64,000 nt of DNA, taken from Pseudomonas asturiensis. GTDB taxonomy: Bacteria > Pseudomonadota > Gammaproteobacteria > Pseudomonadales > Pseudomonadaceae. A program made the position numbers and the translations under genes. The DNA lies in NCBI RefSeq assembly GCF_900143095.1, contig NZ_FRDA01000021.1:1-64000 (forward strand), written 5' to 3'. This document shows, piece after piece, positions 36,226 to 44,537 of this stretch (position 1 is its first letter; the number at the start of each line of letters is the position of its first letter). The notes below the pieces were generated by a model. It saw only the letters and a program-made list of their open reading frames with translations, was not told where the DNA came from and did not search any database.

Positions 36226-39216
36226 ATGTCCAGAGGTTTGAAAATCACACTCGGCTCCCTGCTGACCGTGGTCGTGCTCTACAGTTTGTTGGGGTTTTTC
36301 ATCCTCCCGGGGATCGCCTTGCGGGTCGCGAACCAACAGTTGGCCGCTTATTCGACAGCGCCGGCGAAAATCGAGCGACTTGAGTTCAACCCCTACACGC
36401 TGGAGGTGACCCTCTGGGGCCTGAACATCGGCACGCCCGGCAAGGAGCAGATCGCCTTCGAGAAGCTTTACGCCAATCTCCAGCTCGACAGTCTCTGGAC
36501 CCGTGCCTTGCATCTGCAGCGCATTGAGCTTCTTCAGCCCAAGACCGAGCTGCTGTTCGACAAGCAAGGCAAGCTGAACCTGACGCAGCTGTTCACGTTT
36601 CCGGCCAGCGAGCCTGTCAAGGACGAGCCGCCGAGCAAACCTTTTCCGCTGCGTATCGACGAAATCAAGCTGGCGGGCGGCTATCTGCATTTTCGCGACC
36701 TGCGCCCCAGCGAGCCCATTGAATTCCTCTACGACAAGCTGAATTTCGAGCTGAAAAACCTCAGCACCCTGCCTGAAGACAATGCCGACATGACGCTGGT
36801 GGCGGCAGGCCCCGATGGCGGGCAGATCGACTGGGTGGGACGTATCAGCCTGGTGCCGATCACCTCCGAAGGCACCCTGAAGATCACTGACGGCAAGATG
36901 AAGCTCTGGTGGCCTTACGTACGTGACGCACTGCCGCTCGCTCTGCAGGATGGCGTACTGAATTTCAGCACCGCCTACTCTCTCAATCTGGCCAAAGACA
37001 CCGAGCTCAAGTTGACCCAGTTGTCGGCAAGCGTTGCACCTTTCGGCCTGAATGCGCCCGATGGCCGCCCGCTGGTGCGCCTCAAACGCCTGGATGTCAG
37101 CGAAACAACGGTTGATCTGGCCAGACAGCACGTCAACGTCGGCAAGATCCGCAGTCAAGGTCTGGAAACCTGGGCCGCCCGTGAAGCGGACGGTCAACTG
37201 GACTGGCAGAAGCTGTTTGCCAGCAAGCCCGGCACGCCTGCGCCTGCGCAAAAACCGCCGGTGGATGAGAAAGCCGCCGAGCCCGCGCCGGTTACCGACA
37301 CATCGGCCAAGGCGACGGCGACAGCCCGCTCCGAAAAACCCGGGAAGCCCTGGCAAGTCGTGCTGCGCGACGTGCAACTGCGCAACTATCAGGTCCATCT
37401 GGCCGACCGTGTGCCTACAGAGCCAGTGGCTCTGGACGTCGGCCCGCTAAATCTGGACGTGCAGAACTTCGACAGCCTGAACACATCGCCCTTTACCCTC
37501 AAACTTGATACTGGCCTGGGCAAGCAAGGCAATCTGGCGGCAGCTGGTGAGGTCAACCTCAACCCTGTCACTGCCCGCCTGAATGTCACCACGCGCGACA
37601 TCGACCTGCGACTGGCTCAGGCTTACATCAGCCCATTCATAAAGCTGGAAATGCGCAGCGGCATGCTGGGCAGTGACCTTGCGGTCAACCTCAAAAGCAC
37701 CGAGCCCCTGGCGTTCAGCGTGACCGGCAAGGCACAGGTCAATCAGCTTCATACGCTCGACACCCTGAAACAACGAGACTTCGTCAAGTGGGAGAAGCTT
37801 GAACTGGAAGGCCTGGACTATCAGCACGGCGCCATGCTGTCGATTGCCAAGGTCAACATGCAGCAGCCTTATGCCCGCTTCATGATCAACGACGACCGCA
37901 CCACCAATGTCGACGACCTGCTGATCCCGCAGCCCGACGACGGGAAACCGGCTGCGAAGACGGCCGGTAAAACCACGGCCAAAAACACGTCCAAACCCGC
38001 CAACGAGAATCCGTTGGGCATTTATGTAGGTGAGGTGAACATCAAGGACGGTTCGGCCAATTTTGCCGACCTGACCCTGACGCCGAACTTCTCTACGGCC
38101 GTGCAGCAACTCAACGGACGCATTGGCACCATCGACAATCGCCAGTCGAAACCGGCTCCGGTGAACATCGAAGGCAAGGTCGATCGCTATGCGCCGGTCA
38201 CGATCAAAGGCAGTCTCAACCCGTTTGATCCGATGGCCAGCCTGGACATCGCGACCAGCTTCAAACGGGTCGAGCTGACCACACTGACGCCTTACTCCGG
38301 CAAGTTCGCCGGCTTCAGGATTCGTAAAGGCCGACTGAACCTTGACCTGCACTACCTCATCACCAACGGCCAGTTGAAGGCACAGAACAAGGTGCTGGTG
38401 GAGCAGCTGCAACTGGGTGAGAAAGTCGACAGTCCGGATGCGGTCGATCTGCCGATTCGGCTGGCGGTCGCGCTGCTCAAGGATACCCAGGGGCGGATCT
38501 CCATCGAGCTACCCGTCGAGGGTGATCTGAACAACCCGCAGTTCAGCGTTATGCCGATTGTCTGGCAGACCCTGCGCAACCTGGTCCTGCGTGCGGCACA
38601 GGCGCCGTTCAAGATGCTGGGCGGTCTGGTATCGGGTGGCAGCTCAGAGGACCTCGGCAATGTGAGCTTTGCGCCTGGCTCCAGTGAGCTGAGCGCCGAC
38701 ACGCAAAAGGCGTTGGACAAGCTCTCGGCGGCCCTCAAGGAGCGCCCTGCCCTCAAGCTTGAGATCGAAGGCACCAGCGCGGCCAGCAGCGACGGTCCGC
38801 TGATCGCCCAGCAACGACTCGAGCGGGAATACCAGGCCACGTACTACAAGATTCTTCAGCGTCGTGGCGACAAGGTGCCTGCCCGTGCAGCGCTGCTGCA
38901 AGTACCGGATGGCGAGAAGCCACCGATGCTGGAAGGCATCTACAGAGCGCGTCTGAAGCAGCAGCCGCCGGCTGAGTGGGCAAATCTGGGCAAGGAAGAA
39001 CGTAGTAATCAGATGCGCGCCGCGATACTGAAATTCTGGAGCGGCAATGAAGTGTTACTGCGTGAACTGGGCCAGGACCGGGCGAGCAGCATCAAGGACT
39101 ATCTGGTCGATAAAGGCAAGCTGGAGGACGAGCGCGTCTACTTTGTCGATGCCCGATTGGGTCAGGCTCAGCCGGATGGTAAAGTCGTCAGCCCATTGCA
39201 CCTGGATAGCGAATAA
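36226..39216 (+). CDS. Large DUF748 (AsmA-like) envelope protein
   Basis: A 996-residue protein. One N-terminal transmembrane helix (ITLGSLLTVVVLYSLLGFFIL) anchors it in the inner membrane, followed by a long beta-rich periplasmic region with repeated DUF748 units. An alanine/proline/lysine-rich insertion (about 340-380) and a second one (about 570-590) interrupt it. The C-terminal part (GSSELSADTQKALDKLSAAL onward) resembles an OmpA-like peptidoglycan-binding segment. AsmA-like proteins form lipid-transport bridges between membranes; that role is plausible but not shown for DUF748. A DUF2845 gene follows within five bases. Confidence 0.88.
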   Translation: MSRGLKITLGSLLTVVVLYSLLGFFILPGIALRVANQQLAAYSTAPAKIERLEFNPYTLEVTLWGLNIGTPGKEQIAFEKLYANLQLDSLWTRALHLQRIELLQPKTELLFDKQGKLNLTQLFTFPASEPVKDEPPSKPFPLRIDEIKLAGGYLHFRDLRPSEPIEFLYDKLNFELKNLSTLPEDNADMTLVAAGPDGGQIDWVGRISLVPITSEGTLKITDGKMKLWWPYVRDALPLALQDGVLNFSTAYSLNLAKDTELKLTQLSASVAPFGLNAPDGRPLVRLKRLDVSETTVDLARQHVNVGKIRSQGLETWAAREADGQLDWQKLFASKPGTPAPAQKPPVDEKAAEPAPVTDTSAKATATARSEKPGKPWQVVLRDVQLRNYQVHLADRVPTEPVALDVGPLNLDVQNFDSLNTSPFTLKLDTGLGKQGNLAAAGEVNLNPVTARLNVTTRDIDLRLAQAYISPFIKLEMRSGMLGSDLAVNLKSTEPLAFSVTGKAQVNQLHTLDTLKQRDFVKWEKLELEGLDYQHGAMLSIAKVNMQQPYARFMINDDRTTNVDDLLIPQPDDGKPAAKTAGKTTAKNTSKPANENPLGIYVGEVNIKDGSANFADLTLTPNFSTAVQQLNGRIGTIDNRQSKPAPVNIEGKVDRYAPVTIKGSLNPFDPMASLDIATSFKRVELTTLTPYSGKFAGFRIRKGRLNLDLHYLITNGQLKAQNKVLVEQLQLGEKVDSPDAVDLPIRLAVALLKDTQGRISIELPVEGDLNNPQFSVMPIVWQTLRNLVLRAAQAPFKMLGGLVSGGSSEDLGNVSFAPGSSELSADTQKALDKLSAALKERPALKLEIEGTSAASSDGPLIAQQRLEREYQATYYKILQRRGDKVPARAALLQVPDGEKPPMLEGIYRARLKQQPPAEWANLGKEERSNQMRAAILKFWSGNEVLLRELGQDRASSIKDYLVDKGKLEDERVYFVDARLGQAQPDGKVVSPLHLDSE

Positions 39217-39220
39217 CTCA

Positions 39221-39550
39221 TTGGCCTTTTTCCGAAGCAAAGCGCTTGTCAGCCTGACCCTCGCCGTCGTTGCCGGGTCAGCGGTCCTCAACGTACAGGC
39301 GGCCTCCACATTGCGCTGTGGTAGCCAACTGGTCAGTGCAGGCGACAGGGCATTCGAGGTTCAGCAGAAGTGTGGTGAGCCTGTCAGCCAGGAGATAGTG
39401 GGCTCCAAGGAGACATTCAACAACACTTACCGGCGCTCGGAATCGGTCAACATCGAAGAGTGGATCTACGGCCCGAATAACGGCATGTATCAATATCTGC
39501 GTTTTGAAGGCGGCCGCCTCACGAGCATCGAGAGCAAACGCGGCAACTAA
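39221..39550 (+). CDS. DUF2845 secreted protein
   Basis: A 109-residue small secreted protein. The N-terminus is a clear signal peptide (FFRSKALVSLTLAVVAGSAVLNVQA, cut here in description after the first 20 residues by an AxA-type site), which fixes the start at TTG 39221, four bases after the DUF748 stop. The mature part has two cysteines (LRCGSQLV and QQKCGEPV) that probably form a disulfide, and the DUF2845 strand pattern EEWIYGPNNGMYQYLRFEGG. Co-transcribed with the DUF748 gene. Function unknown. Confidence 0.85.
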   Translation: MAFFRSKALVSLTLAVVAGSAVLNVQAASTLRCGSQLVSAGDRAFEVQQKCGEPVSQEIVGSKETFNNTYRRSESVNIEEWIYGPNNGMYQYLRFEGGRLTSIESKRGN

Positions 39551-39583
39551 GCCTCCTCATATATTTTCCTTCCCCACAATAGA

Positions 39584-39613
39584 ACAGGCCCCGACTCTAG
39601 AGTCGGGGCCTGT
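39584..39613. terminator. Perfect 30-bp palindrome between convergent genes
   Basis: Fifteen-base arms (39584-39598 and 39599-39613) are exactly complementary. It lies 34 bp after the DUF2845 stop and 76 bp past the BON gene stop, so it can end or protect both convergent transcripts. T tracts are poor on both strands. Confidence 0.75.
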
Positions 39614-39688
39614 AATGGCTACATCCTTGTAGCCTCGCATGAACTTTCCATCGGTCAGATGACTGGGATGCTCATGGGCGAAATCCTG

Positions 39689-40042
39689 TTACTCGGCTTT
39701 CAGGCCAGCGGCCGAAACGTCACGAACGCCTTTGATTTTCTTGGTGATATCAACAGCCATTTTCTTTTGGCTCTCGGTCACAGCAACTGTCGAGGACAGG
39801 GAAACCACACCTTTGTTGGTCTCAACCTTGATGTCCGAACCCGGGATGCCTTTCTCGGTCAGCAGATCTGCTTTGACCTTGGTGGTGATCCAGGTATCAG
39901 AAGTGTCTTCTTTCACTTCTTGAGTGGTGGTGTTAGCTGCCAGAACCATTGGGGCTTGAACAGCGGTCTGGGCGAATGCAGCGCCAGCCATGGTCAGAGT
40001 CAGGGTAGTAGCGGTAGCAGCAGCGATAACGAACTTCTTCAT
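39689..40042 (-). CDS. Periplasmic BON-domain protein
   Basis: A 117-residue protein: a Sec signal peptide (residues 1 to about 25, ending GAAFA), a short linker rich in valine and threonine, and a single BON domain (TWITTKVKADLLTEKGIPG ... VVSLSSTVAV ... AVDITKKIKGVRDV). OsmY and related BON proteins bind phospholipid and protect the envelope under stress. The ATG at 40042 has AGGAGT ten bases upstream. A strong sigma54-type promoter lies 65 bp upstream, unlike the stress sigma control usual for OsmY. Monocistronic. Confidence 0.92.
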   Translation of the reverse strand: MKKFVIAAATATTLTLTMAGAAFAQTAVQAPMVLAANTTTQEVKEDTSDTWITTKVKADLLTEKGIPGSDIKVETNKGVVSLSSTVAVTESQKKMAVDITKKIKGVRDVSAAGLKAE

Positions 40043-40106
40043 ACGATAACTCCTGTTTTTCTCGAAATCTGCGCCAGCATCGTGGCTGCAGGGTTATCAG
40101 GTATAT

Positions 40107-40123
40107 CGCAAGCGCTGTGCCAA
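40107..40123 (-). promoter_or_regulatory. Sigma54 promoter of the BON gene
   Basis: On the minus strand the sequence reads TTGGCACAGCGCTTGCG. GG (40120-40121) and GC (40108-40109) are exactly ten bases apart, and TGGCAC and TTGC both match the consensus. The predicted start is near 40096, giving a leader of roughly 54 nt. Confidence 0.82.
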
Positions 40124-40216
40124 TCTCTACTCAAACAAAAAAACCAATAAAATCAAAAGGTTATAAATATTCTATTTTCTCGGAATCGTGCAGATTGCCC
40201 GCTTGAGCGTGATAAC

Positions 40217-40233
40217 ACATGCAAGATGCATGT
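40217..40233. promoter_or_regulatory. Dyad upstream of the BON sigma54 promoter
   Basis: ACATGCA-AGA-TGCATGT, a perfect seven-base inverted repeat centred about 105 bp upstream of the -24 element. The distance is typical for an enhancer-binding protein site. No factor can be named. Confidence 0.55.
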
Positions 40234-40283
40234 TTATGCCGTGCACTCTGCAGGGCCTCGCCTAACCCATTAATTGCGCTCAT

Positions 40284-40311
40284 AAAAAAAGGACCCCGAA
40301 GGGTCCTTTTT
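40284..40311. terminator. pnp terminator
   Basis: GGACCC-CGAA-GGGTCC (40291-40306) with seven A residues on the left and five T residues on the right, 20 bp past the pnp stop. On the minus strand the stem is followed by seven T residues, a canonical terminator. Confidence 0.92.
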
Positions 40312-40330
40312 CATGCAGCTAGCGGATCAA

Positions 40331-42436
40331 TCAGACACCGGATGCTTTCGCAGCGGCTACGTCCTTGATCGACAGCTTGATACGGCCACGGTTGTCGACG
40401 TCCAGTACCAGCACTTCAACTTCCTGACCTTCTTTCAGAATGTCAGTCACTTTCTCGACACGAGCGTCGCTCAGCATGGAGATGTGAACCAGACCGTCCT
40501 TGCCAGGCAGAATGTTGACGAATGCGCCGAAATCGACGATGCGCTCAACCTTGCCGACATAGATCTTGCCGATTTCCGCTTCTGCAGTGATGCCCAGAAC
40601 GCGCTGGCGAGCTGCCTCTGCCGCTTCCTTGGTTTCGCCGAAGATCTTGATCGAGCCGTCGTCTTCGATGTCGATCGAAGCCTTGGTCTCTTCACAGATG
40701 GCACGGATGGTCGCGCCGCCTTTACCGATAACGTCACGGATCTTGTCGGTGTCGATCTTCATCGCGATCATGGTCGGAGCGTTGGCCGACAGCTCGTTAC
40801 GCGACTGACCGATGATCTGGTTCATCTGACCGAGGATGTTCAGGCGAGCTTCCAGGGCCTGCCCAAGAGCGATCTCCATGATTTCTTCGGTGATGCCCTT
40901 GATCTTGATGTCCATCTGCAGCGCGGTCACACCTTTCGAGGTACCGGCTACCTTGAAGTCCATGTCGCCCAGGTGGTCTTCATCACCCAGGATGTCGGTC
41001 AGAATGGCAAACTTCTCGCCTTCCTTGACCAGACCCATGGCGATACCGGCAACCGGCGCCTTCATCGGCACACCTGCGTCCATCAGTGCCAAGGATGCAC
41101 CGCAGACCGAAGCCATGGAGCTGGAACCGTTGGACTCGGTGATTTCCGATACAACGCGGATGGTGTACGGGAAAACGTCAGCGCCCGGCAGCATGGCCTG
41201 TACGCTGCGACGCGCCAGACGACCGTGACCGATTTCACGACGACCCGCGCCGCCCATGCGACCACACTCGCCCACCGAGAACGGAGGGAAGTTGTAGTGC
41301 AGCATGAAGGGGTCTTTCTTCTCGCCTTCAAGGGTGTCGAGCAGCTGTGCATCACGTGCAGTACCCAGTGTGGCAACGACCAGCGCCTGGGTTTCGCCAC
41401 GGGTGAACAGAGCCGAACCGTGAGTTTTCGGCAGAACACCGACTTCGATGTTCAGAGGACGAACGGTACGGGTGTCACGACCATCGATACGCGGCTTGCC
41501 GTTGACGATGTTTTCGCGAACGGTGCGGTATTCGATTTCACCGAAAGCGGCTTTGACTTCGCTGGCAGACGGGCTGCCTTCTTCGACGGCCAGCTTGGCA
41601 ACGATCTGCTCACGCAGCTCGCCCAGACGCGCGTAACGGTCGGCCTTGATGGTAATGGTGTAAGCCTGGGAGATCGCTTCGCCGAACTCGGCACGGATCG
41701 CGCCCAGTAGCTCAGTGGCTTCAGGCTTTGGCTGCCAGGTCCAGGTTGGCTTGGCGGCTTCGGCAGCCAGCTCCTTGACGGCGTTGATCACGACCTGGAA
41801 CTCGTCGTGGGCGAACAGCACAGCGCCCAGCATCTGGTCTTCGGTCAGTTCCTTGGCTTCCGATTCAACCATCAGAACGGCTTCGGAAGTACCGGCTACA
41901 ACCATGTCCAGGCTCGACGCCTGAAGCTGCTCGTAAGTCGGGTTCAGCAGGTAGCCGGTGCTTTCATGGAAAGCAACGCGCGCAGCACCGACCGGACCGT
42001 CGAACGGAATACCGGAGATGGCCAGGGCAGCCGACGTACCGATCATCGCAGCGATGTCCGGATCGGTTTTCTTGCTGGTGGAAACGACGGTGCAGACAAC
42101 CTGCACTTCGTTCATGAAGCCTTCAGGGAACAGTGGGCGGATCGGGCGATCGATCAGACGCGAGGTGAGGGTTTCTTTCTCGGAAGGACGGCCTTCACGC
42201 TTGAAGAAACCACCAGGAATTTTGCCGGCAGCGTAGGTCTTTTCCTGATAGTGCACAGACAGGGGGAAGAAGCCTTTGCTGGCGTCGGCTTGCTTGGCGC
42301 CGACGACAGTCACCAACACGCTGACGTCATCGTCAACGGTGACCAATACTGCGCCGGAGGCCTGACGGGCGATACGGCCTGTCTCGAGGGTTACGGTCGA
42401 TTGACCGAACTGAAACTTCTTGATTACCGGGTTCAC
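40331..42436 (-). CDS. pnp: Polynucleotide phosphorylase
   Basis: A 701-residue 3'-5' exoribonuclease and core degradosome enzyme. It has two RNase PH domains (residues about 1-230 and 310-540), with FTRGETQALV and GDMDFKVAG in the second, then a KH domain (IRDVIGKGGATIRAI) and an S1 domain (YVGKVERIVDFGAFVNILPGKDGLVH). The start is GTG at 42436, supported by TAGGAAACC just upstream. It is the last gene of the translation cluster, 175 bp after rpsO. A hairpin in that spacer may be an RNase III site for autoregulation, as in E. coli. Confidence 0.98.
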   Translation of the reverse strand: MNPVIKKFQFGQSTVTLETGRIARQASGAVLVTVDDDVSVLVTVVGAKQADASKGFFPLSVHYQEKTYAAGKIPGGFFKREGRPSEKETLTSRLIDRPIRPLFPEGFMNEVQVVCTVVSTSKKTDPDIAAMIGTSAALAISGIPFDGPVGAARVAFHESTGYLLNPTYEQLQASSLDMVVAGTSEAVLMVESEAKELTEDQMLGAVLFAHDEFQVVINAVKELAAEAAKPTWTWQPKPEATELLGAIRAEFGEAISQAYTITIKADRYARLGELREQIVAKLAVEEGSPSASEVKAAFGEIEYRTVRENIVNGKPRIDGRDTRTVRPLNIEVGVLPKTHGSALFTRGETQALVVATLGTARDAQLLDTLEGEKKDPFMLHYNFPPFSVGECGRMGGAGRREIGHGRLARRSVQAMLPGADVFPYTIRVVSEITESNGSSSMASVCGASLALMDAGVPMKAPVAGIAMGLVKEGEKFAILTDILGDEDHLGDMDFKVAGTSKGVTALQMDIKIKGITEEIMEIALGQALEARLNILGQMNQIIGQSRNELSANAPTMIAMKIDTDKIRDVIGKGGATIRAICEETKASIDIEDDGSIKIFGETKEAAEAARQRVLGITAEAEIGKIYVGKVERIVDFGAFVNILPGKDGLVHISMLSDARVEKVTDILKEGQEVEVLVLDVDNRGRIKLSIKDVAAAKASGV

Positions 42437-42488
42437 GGTTTCCTACCTTTCTTTGTGGCTCTTGGGGAACTGGTTTCTTGCGAATTCT

Positions 42489-42524
42489 TGGGCAGCGTGG
42501 GGAATCGGCCCCTTCCACAGCCCA
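42489..42524 (-). promoter_or_regulatory. Imperfect hairpin in the rpsO-pnp spacer
   Basis: On the minus strand TGGGC (42524-42520) pairs with GCCCA (42493-42489), and the interior can form GG-rich/CC-rich pairs (GTGG with CCAC, GGGG with CCCC around the loop). It sits 53 bp before the pnp start, where E. coli has the RNase III stem that controls pnp. The functional analogy is inference. Confidence 0.5.
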
Positions 42525-42611
42525 GATAAAACTTGAGGCTGGGAGCCTGCCCGAACCGCCGGGTAAACCCGACGATTCGCGACAGACAACCAACCTCTAG
42601 CAACGTCGTTA

Positions 42612-42881
42612 TTAGCGACGCAGACCCAGACGACCGATCAGGGTGCTGTAACGGCTAACGTCCTTACCTTTCAGGTAATCCAGCAGCTTGCGACGCTGGT
42701 TTACCATACGGATCAGACCACGACGCGAGTGGTGGTCCTTACCGTTGGCCTTGAAGTGGCCTTGCAGTTTGTTGATGTTGGCGGTCAGCAGTGCAACTTG
42801 CACTTCTGGCGAACCAGTGTCACCAACAGCTTGCTGGTAGTCGGTTACGATCTGAGCTTTTTCTTCAACGCTGAGTGCCAT
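42612..42881 (-). CDS. rpsO: 30S ribosomal protein S15
   Basis: An 89-residue S15, which binds the central domain of 16S rRNA early in 30S assembly. MALSVEEKAQIVTDYQ opens the protein; the rRNA-contact block HFKANGKDHHSRRGL and RRKLLDYLK are intact. The ATG at 42881 gives the exact family length. It lies between truB and pnp on the minus strand, the order shared with E. coli, where S15 also represses its own mRNA. Confidence 0.98.
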   Translation of the reverse strand: MALSVEEKAQIVTDYQQAVGDTGSPEVQVALLTANINKLQGHFKANGKDHHSRRGLIRMVNQRRKLLDYLKGKDVSRYSTLIGRLGLRR

Positions 42882-43040
42882 GTGGGCAATCCTTATCTTC
42901 AAGGGAACGCTTCAAAAGAAACGTTTCCAACAGGCCGAGGACAAATCCTCGTATTAAAAAATGAGGCATGACCGTGCCTGTTGACAGCCATCCTCGTTCC
43001 ACCTCACCTGCAGGCTGGCCTGCGGATGAACTGGTTCCGG

Positions 43041-43958
43041 TCACTCTGACCGAATCAAGCGACGCGGCGCAATACGCCCGTCCTCACTGACTTCACCGAT
43101 ACCGATGAAGCGACCTTCATGATCCTGCACCCGCACCATGCCGAACTTCGGCGCGTCCGGTGCTCTGACTGGCTGACCATGCAACCAGTAGAACGAACTG
43201 TGCTCCGAAAACTTCAGGAGCGGCCAGTCCAGCAACCCGCTGTCCGATGGCATGAGGAAACGGTCAACTGCCTCATTGCCGCCGTCGGCGTGTACTTGCT
43301 CCAGCTCTTCCAGCGTGACTGTCTGGGCCAGGCTGAACGGTCCGGCCTGTGTACGGCGCAGTTCTGCGACGTAAGCACCACAACCGAGCTGCTCACCGAT
43401 ATCCTCGACCAGGGTCCGGATATAGGTGCCTTTGCTGCAATCGACCGACAAACGTGCCGTCTCGCCCTCGCAGGCAAGCAATTCCAAGCGCGCAATAGTA
43501 ACAGAACGAGGCTCGCGCTCCACTACTTCCCCTGCACGTGCCAGCTTGTAAAGAGGCTGCCCGTCACGCTTGAGGGCCGAGTACATCGGCGGTATCTGGC
43601 TGATTTGTCCACGAAAAGCGGGCAATGCGGCTTCGATATCGTCACGACCAACGGTCACCGGGCGCGTCAGCAAAACCTCGCCTTCGGAGTCCGCCGTGGT
43701 GGTGGTCTTGCCGAGTTGCATCAGGGTTTCGTAGGACTTGTCCGAATCGAGCAGGTACTGCGAGAACTTGGTGGCCTCACCAAAGCACAACGGCAATACG
43801 CCGGTTGCCAGAGGATCAAGGCTGCCCGTGTGACCTGCCTTCTCTGCGTTGAGCAGCCAGCGGACCTTTTGCAAGGCCGCGTTGGAGGTGAAACCCAGCG
43901 GCTTGTCGAGCAGGATGATACCGCTGACGTTGCGCCGTATACGCTTGACCTGAGCCAC
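43041..43958 (-). CDS. truB: tRNA pseudouridine-55 synthase
   Basis: A 305-residue enzyme that makes pseudouridine 55 in the T loop of elongator tRNAs and also acts as a tRNA chaperone. The catalytic aspartate is D48 in GSLDPLATGVLPL. Other marks are KPLGFTSNAAL (19-29), YEKPPL-like segment YSALKRDGQPLYKLAR, and the C-terminal PUA-like domain. Start is three bases after the rbfA stop, so the two are coupled. Confidence 0.97.
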   Translation of the reverse strand: MAQVKRIRRNVSGIILLDKPLGFTSNAALQKVRWLLNAEKAGHTGSLDPLATGVLPLCFGEATKFSQYLLDSDKSYETLMQLGKTTTTADSEGEVLLTRPVTVGRDDIEAALPAFRGQISQIPPMYSALKRDGQPLYKLARAGEVVEREPRSVTIARLELLACEGETARLSVDCSKGTYIRTLVEDIGEQLGCGAYVAELRRTQAGPFSLAQTVTLEELEQVHADGGNEAVDRFLMPSDSGLLDWPLLKFSEHSSFYWLHGQPVRAPDAPKFGMVRVQDHEGRFIGIGEVSEDGRIAPRRLIRSE

Positions 43959-43961
43959 CCT

Positions 43962-44378
43962 TTACTCCTCGGTACTTTCAGGCTTGACGCCTTGTGGCGC
44001 AGAACCTTCCTTGTGCTGCCCGTCTTCGGCGACTGCCCGCTCGATCAATGCCGAGAGATGAGCACCACGCACGACGCTTTCGTCGTAGTGGAAGTGCAAC
44101 TGCGGCACGCTGCGCAGCTTCATCTCGCGCGCCAGCTGCATGCGCAGGAAACCTGCGGCCGCGTTGAGCACCTTGATGCTCTGCGCGATGTCTTCAGCGC
44201 TGTCCTGACCCATGACGGTCATGAAAATCTTGGCATGACCGACATCGCGGCTGACGTCGACTGCAGTGATGGTGACCAGACCCACGCGAGGGTCCTTGAT
44301 TTCACGTCGGATCAGCTGCGCCAGCTCACGCTGCATCTGATCGCCAATACGTTGGGTGCGGCTATATTCTTTTGCCAT
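43962..44378 (-). CDS. rbfA: 30S ribosome-binding factor A
   Basis: A 138-residue cold-shock assembly factor that helps mature the 5' end of 16S rRNA in the 30S subunit. The KH-like core is recognisable by RTQRIGDQMQREL, IKDPRVGLVTITAVDVSRD and SVPQLHFHYDESV. The C-terminal 20 residues form a variable charged tail. It is flanked by infB (158-bp gap containing a hairpin) and truB (three-base gap). Confidence 0.97.
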   Translation of the reverse strand: MAKEYSRTQRIGDQMQRELAQLIRREIKDPRVGLVTITAVDVSRDVGHAKIFMTVMGQDSAEDIAQSIKVLNAAAGFLRMQLAREMKLRSVPQLHFHYDESVVRGAHLSALIERAVAEDGQHKEGSAPQGVKPESTEE

Positions 44379-44431
44379 GCTTGTTACCTGTTACTGATCA
44401 GGGACCAAACCCTGACAGTCTGAAAGCGGCA

Positions 44432-44465
44432 AACGCCCGGCCTGACAAAAGCCAGACCGGGCGTT
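44432..44465 (-). promoter_or_regulatory. Hairpin in the infB-rbfA spacer
   Basis: AACGCCCGG (44457-44465, read on minus) pairs with CCGGGCGTT (44432-44440), with a partly paired interior. Only three T residues follow, so it is more likely a processing or stability element, or a weak attenuator, than a full terminator. The spacer of 158 bp is unusual within this tight operon. Confidence 0.6.
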
Positions 44466-44537
44466 GCGTTGAGAGCCCATGATGAAGACCGCGGCATTTG
44501 CATGCGATGTTTCACCATGGCTCCTGAAGCTCGCGAT

